Part shown: in pieces, positions 10,262-16,608 of the stretch
Numbering within the stretch: the first letter of the stretch is position 1
How the letters are laid out: every line of letters starts with the position of its first letter
Source of the DNA: a virus
DNA length: 38,230 nucleotides
Strand: one strand, 5' to 3'
IMG/VR virus record: IMGVR_UViG_3300044616_000577
Span: 1 to 38,230 of that record
Notes under the pieces: model-generated
The model's input: the letters and a program-made list of their open reading frames with translations, nothing else
What the model was told of the DNA's origin: nothing
Databases searched by the model: none
Position numbers and translations under genes: made by a program

Positions 10262-11016
10262 ACCGCCACCTCCTCTGGTTGGGTAAGTCCGGCTAATCGG
10301 TCAAACTCCAGCACATCCTGCCCCGACCGCTTCCACTCCTCACGGGTGCGGCCGTGTACCGTAAGTACATCGTACGCACGCCACGCCCCGTCGGCGAGCC
10401 AGCGGTTGAGCGTCTTCACATACTTGGCATCGGTCTGGTTCAGCTCGCAATGCACCGCATACCGCGCCGCCGCACGCCGAACCCGCTCGAACGGGACCCC
10501 CTCCCGGATTAGCGCGTTCAGCTCCTTCACGACCGGCGACCAGACAATCGGCTCGGGGCGCTCTGGGTAGGTCTCTTCCAGCGCCCGCAGCTCATCTTTC
10601 GTCGCGCCGGGTAGTTTGGGGGTCGTTCCCTGGGGTCGTTTGGGTGCAGCAGCTATTGCGGGGGTGGGGTGCACTAGCTGTTGCGGGGGTGCGGCGGGCT
10701 GCGGGGGTGAAGACTCGTCCCAAGAGTTAGGCATACCGGCGTAGCCAACCTCCGGCTGGAGCTGGACCTCGTATATGTTGGTCTTGCCAATGCGGATTGT
10801 CCTAGTGATGTAATGGCGCTTCTCCAGTTCAGCACAGGCCATCTGCACCGTGCGCTCGCTGACCCCTGCCTCCGAGGCCAGCGTCCGCACCGAGGTCCAG
10901 ACCCCACCGCCCAGCTTGTTCGTGTGAATCCCGATGGCGCAGAGGACCCGGAGCTGGGTATGGGTCAGGTCGCGGTCCATGACCGCCCGCGCCGGGATGA
11001 TGGAGAGGTTAGGCAT
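10258..11016 (-). CDS. Replication initiator-like protein (lambda O-type layout)
   Basis: This 252-residue protein probably binds the origin and recruits the helicase. Residues 12-90 form a winged helix (LTHTQLRVLCAIGIHTN, WTSVRTLASEAGVSERTVQM, then KRHYITRTIRIGKTNIYEV as the wing). Residues 95-145 are a proline/alanine/glutamine linker. Residues 150-225 form a helical C-terminal domain like those of phage replication proteins and helicase loaders (VVKELNALIREGVPFERVRRA, YVKTLNRWLADGAWR). The linker is encoded by iterons (10646-10708) that match those at 135-174, so the gene appears to contain its own binding sites, as lambda O does. The ATG at 11016 has GAGGTG upstream and overlaps the methyltransferase stop; a GTG at 11034 is less likely. 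Confidence 0.75.
   Translation of the reverse strand: MPNLSIIPARAVMDRDLTHTQLRVLCAIGIHTNKLGGGVWTSVRTLASEAGVSERTVQMACAELEKRHYITRTIRIGKTNIYEVQLQPEVGYAGMPNSWDESSPPQPAAPPQQLVHPTPAIAAAPKRPQGTTPKLPGATKDELRALEETYPERPEPIVWSPVVKELNALIREGVPFERVRRAAARYAVHCELNQTDAKYVKTLNRWLADGAWRAYDVLTVHGRTREEWKRSGQDVLEFDRLAGLTQPEEVAV
10646..10708 (-). repeat. Intragenic iterons in the initiator gene
   Basis: On the minus strand, ACCCCCGCAACAGCTAGTGC (10690-10671) and ACCCCCGCAATAGCTGCTGC (10665-10646) match the 20-bp units at 135-174. A degenerate 18-base copy (10708-10691) precedes them, and five bases (ACCCC) separate the two full units. They encode linker residues about 103-124 of the replication protein. Confidence 0.8.
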
Positions 11017-11521
11017 TGGGCACCTCACCGGCACGCCAAACGCCTAGCATAGCCCCGGAGCCGTGGAACAGGTCGGTAATAGTATCCCCGCTTTTTACGT
11101 TTGCGCCAAGCAACTCCACAATCCAGAGCGCGAACCCCGGCGGCTTGGCCCCAGGGACCCCGCGCTTCATCGCAATCACCTCGGAGTGCCAATCTCGCAC
11201 GGTCGGCTCCTTGCGGCTTCGCTTTGTGCGCCCTCCGCGCCAAACGACTGGCTCCCACGCATAGGCTGGATTGACTCCGGGACGAAAGACGGCGAATGGC
11301 TTGACCCACGATGCCCAGCGAATGTCTGCCGGAAGCATAGGGGCGATTTGCCGGATACTTGGCGTATGCAGGGACATTGCCCACCCATCTGGGTAGGTGT
11401 CCTGCAAAAACTCAATGAGGCGCTGATGGCGCGCTGGGGTGTCCCACTCCGGGAACTCGTACAACTTCTCGCCACACCCAAGATACGGGGGGTCGGCATA
11501 AGCAAAACGCATACCTGACAT
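11009..11521 (-). CDS. DNA adenine methyltransferase (beta-type motif order)
   Basis: This 170-residue protein has the catalytic DPPY at residues 10-13 near the N-terminus and an AdoMet-binding DLFHGSG near 150-156. This order (catalytic motif first, AdoMet motif last) is that of beta-class amino-methyltransferases. It would methylate adenine N6 (or cytosine N4) in a short target to protect phage DNA from restriction or mark the origin. No partner endonuclease is visible. The start ATG at 11521 follows CGAT with only weak Shine-Dalgarno sequence (GAGGAGCGAT). It ends inside the start of the initiator gene, so the two are coupled. Confidence 0.85.
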   Translation of the reverse strand: MSGMRFAYADPPYLGCGEKLYEFPEWDTPARHQRLIEFLQDTYPDGWAMSLHTPSIRQIAPMLPADIRWASWVKPFAVFRPGVNPAYAWEPVVWRGGRTKRSRKEPTVRDWHSEVIAMKRGVPGAKPPGFALWIVELLGANVKSGDTITDLFHGSGAMLGVWRAGEVPNA

Positions 11522-11541
11522 ATCGCTCCTCCTCTGGGCGG

Positions 11542-11742
11542 TTAGGCGCGGTGCCGGCTGTGGCTGCCGGTGTTCCCGCCACGGGGGCGGCGGGGCACCC
11601 CCATGCGGGCCAGCAACGACTGCACGGCTTGGAAGGTCACGCCCAGTTCGGCGGCAATCTGGCGGATACTCTTGCCCTCGTCCTCGTACATCGCCCGGAC
11701 GCGGTCGCGCTTTTGCAGGTTACTCAGTTTCGGCTGTATCAT
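11542..11742 (-). CDS. Small helix-turn-helix protein
   Basis: This 66-residue protein starts at the ATG at 11742, inside the end of the nuclease gene. Residues 6-45 carry a resolvase/sigma-region-4-like helix-turn-helix (RDRVRAMYEDEGKSIRQIAA, then ELGVTFQAVQSLLARMG). The C-terminus is basic (PRRPRGGN). It is the only standalone DNA-binding regulator recognised in the genome apart from the terminase and initiator. It is thus a candidate for binding one of the palindrome or repeat clusters. An upstream start at 12024 is rejected because that part overlaps the nuclease and is low-complexity. Confidence 0.75.
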   Translation of the reverse strand: MIQPKLSNLQKRDRVRAMYEDEGKSIRQIAAELGVTFQAVQSLLARMGVPRRPRGGNTGSHSRHRA

Positions 11743-12586
11743 GGCTCTCGGTATCGTGATGGGTTTCGGCCCACTGCGTGCACCACGGGGCCACTTTGCA
11801 GTAATGCTGGCACCGCCCGAACATCCCGGCGCGGCGCTCGATGTATTGGTCTTCCGGCAACCGGCCCAGCGACTTCGTCGGGTCTTCGTCGTAGAGCCGG
11901 AGGGCCCGCTTGCGCCCGACCTGCATGAGCGCCCACTTGGCGGGGGTCGCCCACCGCTCCTCGTCCGTACAGAGGACCCGCTGGCCGGCTTGCGCCGTCT
12001 GGTGCGCCCGGACCTGCCGCACAACGTAGTCCTTGGTCTCCGACATCGGCCAGAGCTTGACGGGAATCATCTTGGCGTTGACCACGGGGTAGTCCCCGCC
12101 CCGACGGGCCGACGCCGCCGTCCAGTCGCGGAACATGGCACAGATATACGCCCGCTCCACCTCGACGTTATTCTGCAAGGCCAGCCAGCGCAGCACATTG
12201 ACCTGCCGCTCCCACTCCTTGCTGCCCTGCGCCTTGTAGACGTTCGTGAACTTGTAGTCGATGAGCGTCTTGGACTGGGGGTGCAGCCAGTCGGCCTGCC
12301 CGGAAATCTTCCAGCCCTCGCACTCGGCGAAGAACCGGTGTTCGACCAGCGCGCCGGGAATCGCCGCCCGCTCCAAGATGACATGGATGGCCTGCCCCAT
12401 CAGCGCCCAGAGCATCTCCGTCACGTCGGTTGCAATCTGGTCCTCGTACTTCGCCAGCAACACCCGGCGCTGTGGGGCGTCGATGAGCTTGGTGACGCTG
12501 ATGTCGGCCCCGCCGTTGTCATACGGGTCCCGCTCGACCGCCCGGACTAAGGCGTCCGGGAGGCCGTGGAGGTTAGTAAGCGGCAT
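11720..12586 (-). CDS. PD-(D/E)XK nuclease (RecB/Cas4-like)
   Basis: This 288-residue protein carries the RecB-nuclease motif set: G64-x-x-x-H68 (GQAIHVILE), SGQAD with D99, IDYK with D110 and K112, and Q128 in a following helix. The C-terminus has C259, C263 and C269 in a CX3CX5C pattern like the iron-sulfur cysteines of Cas4/AddB nucleases. The fourth cysteine expected near the N-terminus (around residues 35-40, DAPQRR) is missing, so a standard 4Fe-4S cluster may not form. It is a likely exonuclease for recombination or host DNA degradation. It lies between the SSB-like gene and the methyltransferase. The ATG at 12586 has GGGAGG upstream and overlaps the previous gene. Confidence 0.8.
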   Translation of the reverse strand: MPLTNLHGLPDALVRAVERDPYDNGGADISVTKLIDAPQRRVLLAKYEDQIATDVTEMLWALMGQAIHVILERAAIPGALVEHRFFAECEGWKISGQADWLHPQSKTLIDYKFTNVYKAQGSKEWERQVNVLRWLALQNNVEVERAYICAMFRDWTAASARRGGDYPVVNAKMIPVKLWPMSETKDYVVRQVRAHQTAQAGQRVLCTDEERWATPAKWALMQVGRKRALRLYDEDPTKSLGRLPEDQYIERRAGMFGRCQHYCKVAPWCTQWAETHHDTESHDTAETE

Positions 12587-12731
12587 ACGCCTCCCGCTTG
12601 AGCTTGTCCTGCATCTCGCTCAAGTCGGCGTCGAGGACCAGGCACCACGTCTCCATCTTGGTGATGATGTCGCGCAATGCCCGGACCTCCGCCATCAACT
12701 CCTCGTACTGACTCTGCTCCTCTGCGGTCAT
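12573..12731 (-). CDS. Small hypothetical coiled-coil protein (52 residues)
   Basis: The ATG at 12731 opens a 52-residue, almost fully helical product (MTAEEQSQYEELMAEVRALR, then KMETWCLVLDADLSEMQDKL). It starts three bases after the SSB-like stop and overlaps the nuclease start. Leucine and hydrophobic spacing suggest a coiled coil. It could assist the nuclease or SSB, but that is inferred from position only. Confidence 0.65.
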   Translation of the reverse strand: MTAEEQSQYEELMAEVRALRDIITKMETWCLVLDADLSEMQDKLKREAYAAY

Positions 12732-12734
12732 GGG

Positions 12735-13193
12735 TCAGCGCCCCTTGAGGGTGATGAACAGCGTGGCGGCAGCGGCCTGAATGGCGCTCCCGTCCACTGG
12801 AATCTCCGCGTCCCCACACTTGCCGCCCAGCTGCTGGATAGCGGCCTCGACGCAGCGGCTATAGAGCGCCACGGCGTCCTCGTAGCTCATCGCACTCGGC
12901 GCGGCCGTTGAGGTGGTGCGTGTCACGCTTGGCGTGACAGCGCCGCCCTTGTTGATGTTCGTGAAGGTCTTCCCGTCCTTCTTGATTTGCTCGAAGGAGA
13001 GCGTCTCCCCGACCACGGACTCGGGGGTGAGGTTGAGGCGGGCCAACCCCTTCGCGCCGGACATCTCCGAGATGAAGACATCGACGCCCTCGGTGGAGCT
13101 GAACACCATCTGGGGACCGAACTTCCCCTCGGCGGACTTGACCGCCGCGATGGTCATGGTGATGGGCCCATCGGCGAGCTTGTGGAACGGCAT
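12735..13193 (-). CDS. Putative single-stranded DNA-binding protein
   Basis: This 152-residue protein starts at the ATG at 13193 behind TCAGGAGAACC. Residues 1-85 read as beta strands in an OB-fold-like order (ITMTIAAVKSAEGKFGPQMVF, VDVFISEM, GETLSFEQIKKDGKTFTNIN). A helical C-terminus follows (SYEDAVALYSRCVEAAIQQLG). This layout, with an N-terminal OB fold and position as first gene of a replication operon, matches divergent phage SSBs. It lacks the acidic DDDIPF-like tail of bacterial SSB. The assignment is based on fold pattern and place, not on a strong signature. Confidence 0.6.
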   Translation of the reverse strand: MPFHKLADGPITMTIAAVKSAEGKFGPQMVFSSTEGVDVFISEMSGAKGLARLNLTPESVVGETLSFEQIKKDGKTFTNINKGGAVTPSVTRTTSTAAPSAMSYEDAVALYSRCVEAAIQQLGGKCGDAEIPVDGSAIQAAAATLFITLKGR

Positions 13194-13219
13194 AGCAGGT
13201 TCTCCTGAAAGAGAGTGAT

Positions 13220-13242
13220 GTGCCAGTACGTTTACTGGGCAC
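13220..13242 (-). promoter_or_regulatory. Inverted repeat in the replication operon leader
   Basis: On the minus strand GTGCCCAGTA pairs with TACTGGCAC around AACG, with one bulged C. It lies just downstream of the promoter -10 box and upstream of the SSB-like start, so it may be an operator or an RNA hairpin. Confidence 0.5.
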
Positions 13243-13248
13243 GGGTCT

Positions 13249-13277
13249 AATCTAGACTTGCCCATCGCACAAGTCAA
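13249..13277 (-). promoter_or_regulatory. Promoter of the replication operon
   Basis: On the minus strand TTGACT (13277-13272) and TAGATT (13254-13249) are separated by exactly 17 bases. The -10 box sits in the dyad GTCTA-GAT-TAGAC. It lies between a strong terminator (13296-13320) and the SSB-like gene, where a new transcription start is expected. Confidence 0.65.
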
Positions 13278-13295
13278 GAGGCACCTTCTGGGCAA

Positions 13296-13320
13296 CAAAA
13301 AGACCCCGCCGAAGCGGGGC
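13296..13320 (-). terminator. Intrinsic terminator of the late operon
   Basis: On the minus strand CCCCGC (13319-13314), loop TTCG, GCGGGG (13309-13304) is followed by TCTTTTTG. A 6-bp GC stem with a UUCG tetraloop plus a U-run is a classic Rho-independent terminator. It ends the operon whose last gene stops at 13347. Confidence 0.9.
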
Positions 13321-13346
13321 CTGTAGGACAGTGTCGTACACCGGTG

Positions 13347-13706
13347 CTACTTGCGTTCCAGCGGGTCGAGTTTGAGGTGCGTGGCCATCGCCCGGACCAC
13401 CGCCGTGGCCAGCGTGTCGCAGACCACCTCGATGTTCCGCTCCAGCTCGGCATCCGACTCCCCGTGCAGGAGGTTGGGGAGCCCGGCGTCGATAATCCAG
13501 CTATGCGCCCACTCGTGGACCAGGGTGTGCCAGCGGAGGGCCGGGGGCATCCCGCCAGCCAAGGCAATCGTGCGCTTGGCGGGGAGATAGAGGCCCCAGC
13601 AATCGTCGCCATCGGGTGCGGTCAAGGCCCCCCGGCGCTGGCTGACCTTGACGGGGCCAGCGAGGCCGGAGACCGCCTTCGGGATGGGCGGCCACCGCTT
13701 GGCCAC
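13347..13706 (-). CDS. HExxH zinc metallopeptidase-like protein
   Basis: This 119-residue protein has HEWAH at residues 64-68 within LRWHTLVHEWAHSWI, the zinc-binding motif of gluzincin/ImmA-type peptidases. A following helix (ELERNIEVVCDTLATAVVRAM) may provide the third ligand. The small size and lack of a signal peptide resemble phage-encoded ImmA/SprT-like domains. ImmA proteins cleave repressors, but no repressor is visible here. It is the last gene of the late operon, so it may be packaged, act on a host factor, or be a late accessory. Starts at the ATG at 13706. Confidence 0.7.
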   Translation of the reverse strand: MAKRWPPIPKAVSGLAGPVKVSQRRGALTAPDGDDCWGLYLPAKRTIALAGGMPPALRWHTLVHEWAHSWIIDAGLPNLLHGESDAELERNIEVVCDTLATAVVRAMATHLKLDPLERK

Positions 13707-13709
13707 GAC

Positions 13710-13925
13710 TCAGAACCCGGCGATGAACCGGACGATACGGAGCGCCACCCCACCCAGCACGCCATAGAGGACGGCCTGCACGCCGAGCCCCGCCACCGAG
13801 GCGAGGAACGTCGTGAAGCTGGGGATGCTTGGCGCAGGGGGCGTGTGGTCGTGCATGTTCTGGCGGAGGTCGTCCAGAAACTTCTCGACCTTCTGCGCGT
13901 CAGGGGACTTCTTCTTGGGGGCCAT
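13710..13925 (-). CDS. Small membrane protein
   Basis: This 71-residue protein has a basic, charged N-terminus (MAPKKKSPDAQKVEKFLDDL). Then residues 37-69 form a hydrophobic stretch (FTTFLASVAGLGVQAVLYGV, then LGGVALRIVRFIAGF), enough for one or two membrane passes. It is placed after the lysis genes and the metallophosphoesterase. It might be an extra holin/antiholin or superinfection exclusion protein. The function is not determined. Confidence 0.65.
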   Translation of the reverse strand: MAPKKKSPDAQKVEKFLDDLRQNMHDHTPPAPSIPSFTTFLASVAGLGVQAVLYGVLGGVALRIVRFIAGF

Positions 13926-13926
13926 G

Positions 13927-15012
13927 CTATCCTCGGATGGTCATGTGAAGGGCACCCACGGCCGCCGCGCCGTTGGCAATGTGGACTAATTCTACGGCGT
14001 AGTCGGCGCCATCGCCAGCGACGATGGCAAAGCCCTGCGTCCAGTCAGGGACGCTGGTATAGCCGGGGTTGAGGCGGCACATGCACCCAATCTCGTAGGC
14101 GCGGATGGTCTGCTCCCCTCGGGTCCCCACCGCCGGCACCCGCCGGTAGTGGCTCCCCATCCGGTGCGTGTGCCCGTGCATCACGGAGTTCACATACTTC
14201 TCGCTGTGCGCCTTGGCGGTATAGCCGCCCCACTTCCGCGCCATATCGCCGTGGGTAACCAAGAGGTCATCGTGCAGCACCAGCTCGGGGGCCATCGTGA
14301 CCCGGCTCCACTCGGGGTGCCACCACTTGCCGTAGGGCATAACCTGCTTGGCCATCGGGTGGCCCATCAGCTCAGGGATGCGCTCCGAGAGGTAGCGCCA
14401 CCAGCGGGACTCGGTGCCGTCGCCGGAGTGGTTGGCGTCAATCTCGACCAGCGTGGCGTCCTTCGGCATCACCTGTTCCAGCTCGTACAGGAACCGGGTG
14501 TAGGCCGTGGCTTCGTCGGCCAGCCCCCAGTTATGCCGCACGTCCTTGGGATAGCGGGACAGCGCCAAGAGGTCGGGGAGGTCGCCGTTCAAAATCACCC
14601 GCTCAGGCTTGAGGCGCCTCACCGTCTCCAAGAAGATGCTCACGGCCGCATCATCTTGCAGCGGGAAGTGGAAGTCGGAGGCCACGACGGTCAGCCCCGT
14701 CTCGGCGGTCTTCGTCGACCGCTTGGGGGGCGGAGCAATCGCCAGCGGACGGAAGGTATCCCACCAGTCCTCAATCTGGGTCAGCTTCTTCTCGGACGGC
14801 GTCGGGTCCTCCTTCGCCGCCTCGATGCGCCGGGCCTTGTAGACCGCCATCGCGTCCTGCCAGTCTGTGCGCCGGACCCGCTGGATATACATGCGGACGG
14901 CCTCAGCACTCCGGCCCGTGGCCTTGGCATGGCGCTGGAAGGCGTCCGCCCCGTAGGTCTGCACCAAGTCCAGGAGGGCGTCCACCTCGGCGTTCGTCCA
15001 TTTGTCGCTCAT
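13927..15012 (-). CDS. Metallophosphoesterase with N-terminal Myb-like domain
   Basis: This 361-residue protein has a calcineurin-like phosphoesterase core. Visible motifs are D113-x-H115 (SDFHFP), N142-G-D144 (LNGD), DANHSGD at 192-198 standing for the GNH(D/E) motif, H254 (VTHGD) and H281-x-H283 (GHTH). These would bind two metal ions. The family includes DNA nucleases, phosphatases and cyclic-nucleotide phosphodiesterases. Residues 4-48 look like a Myb/SANT-type helix-turn-helix (KWTNAEVDALLDLVQTYG, GRSAEAVRMYIQRVRR), which argues for action on DNA. It is in the late operon next to lysis genes rather than in the replication operon. Starts at the ATG at 15012, overlapping the previous stop. 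Confidence 0.8.
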   Translation of the reverse strand: MSDKWTNAEVDALLDLVQTYGADAFQRHAKATGRSAEAVRMYIQRVRRTDWQDAMAVYKARRIEAAKEDPTPSEKKLTQIEDWWDTFRPLAIAPPPKRSTKTAETGLTVVASDFHFPLQDDAAVSIFLETVRRLKPERVILNGDLPDLLALSRYPKDVRHNWGLADEATAYTRFLYELEQVMPKDATLVEIDANHSGDGTESRWWRYLSERIPELMGHPMAKQVMPYGKWWHPEWSRVTMAPELVLHDDLLVTHGDMARKWGGYTAKAHSEKYVNSVMHGHTHRMGSHYRRVPAVGTRGEQTIRAYEIGCMCRLNPGYTSVPDWTQGFAIVAGDGADYAVELVHIANGAAAVGALHMTIRG

Positions 15013-15608
15013 CGGAACACCCCCGCCAAGACGCCTAAAATGACCCCTGCGGCCATCGCCTGGGTCCGGGTAGGGCAGGGGACCCCCAGCACCGTACAGG
15101 CCGCCTGAGGGGCATTGAGGGCCTTCTGTGAGGCATCCAGGGCCTCGCGGTAGGCGAGGATGGTGGCATCGGCCTCCCGGAGGGCGGTACTGGTCGCCTT
15201 TCGCTCTGCCGCTAGGGCGGCCTCGGCCGTGTCCAGCTGGGCCACCAGCTCGGCCTGCGCCACAATCAGGGTGTCTGTCTGGGCGGACAGGGTGGCGATG
15301 AGGGCTTGTAAGCTATCACGTTCGGTGTTCGCGGACGCCGAACGGGTGACTTGCTGGACCCGCCGGAGCCGGATGCCCATGTCAGAAACCGACCGCCGAA
15401 TCTGACGCTGGGCCTGCTGGGCTACGATGGTCGTCCCGTCCCGCTGGGCCTTGGCGTCCAGCATCTCACGGAACAGACTATCGGCCCGTTCGCGTTCCCG
15501 GAGCAGGGCCGCCTCGTCCACGCCGGGGGTCCGGGGCAGCAAAAAAGCCGCTAGTGCAATCGTTGCACCAGCGGCAATGAGGGTCCAGCGGTCAGACGAA
15601 GCAGGCAT
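15009..15608 (-). CDS. Putative spanin (Rz-like) protein
   Basis: This 199-residue protein from the ATG at 15608 has an N-terminal membrane anchor (residues 8-25, WTLIAAGATIALAAFLLP) and a long alanine/glutamine/arginine-rich coiled coil (about 30-165). A second hydrophobic segment lies at the C-terminus (AMAAGVILGVLAGVF). A membrane anchor followed by periplasmic coiled coil next to an amidase is the layout of inner-membrane spanins, which fuse inner and outer membranes at lysis. The C-terminal hydrophobic segment could make it a unimolecular-type spanin or just a second anchor. No separate outer-membrane lipoprotein is recognised. It overlaps the amidase stop by 17 bases. Confidence 0.6.
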   Translation of the reverse strand: MPASSDRWTLIAAGATIALAAFLLPRTPGVDEAALLRERERADSLFREMLDAKAQRDGTTIVAQQAQRQIRRSVSDMGIRLRRVQQVTRSASANTERDSLQALIATLSAQTDTLIVAQAELVAQLDTAEAALAAERKATSTALREADATILAYREALDASQKALNAPQAACTVLGVPCPTRTQAMAAGVILGVLAGVFR

Positions 15609-16056
15609 AGTCCTCCACTCTGAAGTTGGGGGCGCGGTACGGGTCCGTCTTGCGAGCCGGCGCAACATCTCGGTGACCTACCACCGCCTCGATGTCGTAC
15701 CGCTGGGCCCAATACTGCACCACGGCCTGCGCGATGTCAAGCTGCGCGGCCGTCAGCTTCTCCTGACCATCGTGCCGACAAGCGAAGGCCAATCCCAGAC
15801 TGATGCTATTCACATCGGTCACGCCGTTCCACAGCGCCTTCCCCGCGTGCCACGCCCGCCGCTCGTCGGGCACCAAGCGCGAGACCCAGCCATCCCGGTG
15901 GATGAGCGCGTGATAACTGACCTTGCTCTCCGGCCGGGCACACCAGTCCAGCGTCGCCGACTCGGACGGGCTGGCATCGCAGTGCAGGACGATGAGCCGA
16001 ATCTTTCCGCGCCGGGCGTTGTGGTTGGGGGAGAGGACCCAGTCAGTCTTCGTCAC
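15592..16056 (-). CDS. N-acetylmuramoyl-L-alanine amidase (T7 lysozyme family)
   Basis: This endolysin cuts the bond between muramic acid and the peptide of peptidoglycan. From the GTG at 16056 it has 154 residues, close to T7 lysozyme (151). The zinc site is visible: H25 in IVLHCDAS, H128 in VVGHRD and D138 in RKTDP. Y48 (SYH) and K136 sit in the expected active-site positions. The H-A-G motif (WHAGKALW) and the N-x-x-S-I-x-L-x-L strand follow the family pattern. A TTG at 16134 would add 26 residues overlapping the upstream gene and is less likely. No signal peptide is present, so it needs a holin for export; two candidates lie just upstream. Confidence 0.92.
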   Translation of the reverse strand: MTKTDWVLSPNHNARRGKIRLIVLHCDASPSESATLDWCARPESKVSYHALIHRDGWVSRLVPDERRAWHAGKALWNGVTDVNSISLGLAFACRHDGQEKLTAAQLDIAQAVVQYWAQRYDIEAVVGHRDVAPARKTDPYRAPNFRVEDYACFV

Positions 16057-16324
16057 GGTCCATGCCGGGATAGGGCGGCTGGAGCGATTCCATCCCTTTA
16101 TGTAATGCTGGGGCCAGCAAGCGGGCCCGGTCAATGGGCACCTTGATGACCGCGAGAATCAGCACCGAGATGAGATTATTCGTGATAGCAAGCAAGAAGG
16201 CTTGCCCACCCGCCAGCATCCCGGCCACGGTCAGCCCCGCGCCGAGGCAGAGATGGATGCACAAGAGGACCCAGAGCAGGTCCAGGTCCCCGTCCTTGGT
16301 GCGGGTCAGCGTACCCTTACGCAT
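16043..16324 (-). CDS. Two-pass membrane protein, holin candidate
   Basis: This 93-residue protein starts at the ATG at 16324, overlapping the previous gene's stop by 8 bases. It has two hydrophobic segments, about 15-36 (LDLLWVLLCIHLCLGAGLTV) and 42-62 (AFLLAITNNLISVLILAVI). The N-terminus is basic and the C-terminus charged. Two-helix proteins directly upstream of an amidase are typical class II holins. With the protein at 16317-16604 it may form a holin/antiholin pair; which is which cannot be told. Confidence 0.65.
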   Translation of the reverse strand: MRKGTLTRTKDGDLDLLWVLLCIHLCLGAGLTVAGMLAGGQAFLLAITNNLISVLILAVIKVPIDRARLLAPALHKGMESLQPPYPGMDRDED

Positions 16325-16604
16325 GGTCCCGCTCGATGCGCCCCTCGATGCGGGCGATGCGGTCGGAGGCGTCACGGATGAGGTCGTAGATGTGCCCGAC
16401 ATCCCGGCGCATCTGATGCACGTCCCGCTCCATCGTCTGCACCGTCCCCCGCAGAATCCCATAGCTAATCGCGCCGCCGACGACGGCAGAGATAATCGGC
16501 ACCAACATCGAAATCGTAGGCGTGGTCGGTGAGGCCGCTTGCATCAGCCCGGCCCCGGTGCCGGTGACGATTGCGACGAGGAAAGAGGCGGTGTGGTCGG
16601 TCAT
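16317..16604 (-). CDS. Two-pass membrane protein with C-terminal coiled coil, holin candidate
   Basis: This 95-residue protein has hydrophobic segments at about 7-23 (SFLVAIVTGTGAGLMQA) and 33-51 (MLVPIISAVVGGAISYGIL). They are followed by a charged coiled coil (55-92, ERDVHQMRRDVGHIYDLIRD, then ASDRIARIEGRIERDHA). The order membrane then coiled coil is the reverse of XhlA-type proteins. It starts the lysis cassette right after the ejection-protein genes. Confidence 0.65.
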   Translation of the reverse strand: MTDHTASFLVAIVTGTGAGLMQAASPTTPTISMLVPIISAVVGGAISYGILRGTVQTMERDVHQMRRDVGHIYDLIRDASDRIARIEGRIERDHA

Positions 16605-16608
16605 GGCA

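Noticed and set aside
11570-12550. Antisense open frame of 326 codons opposite the nuclease gene
   Set aside because: Shadow of the nuclease gene whose catalytic motifs are intact on the minus strand.
13347-13706. Lysogeny module with ImmA-type anti-repressor
   Set aside because: No integrase, repressor or attachment pair could be found, so one HExxH protein is not enough to infer lysogeny.
16057-16134. TTG start adding 26 residues to the amidase
   Set aside because: The extension overlaps the holin-like gene, has no ribosome-binding site, and the GTG at 16056 gives the family's usual length.
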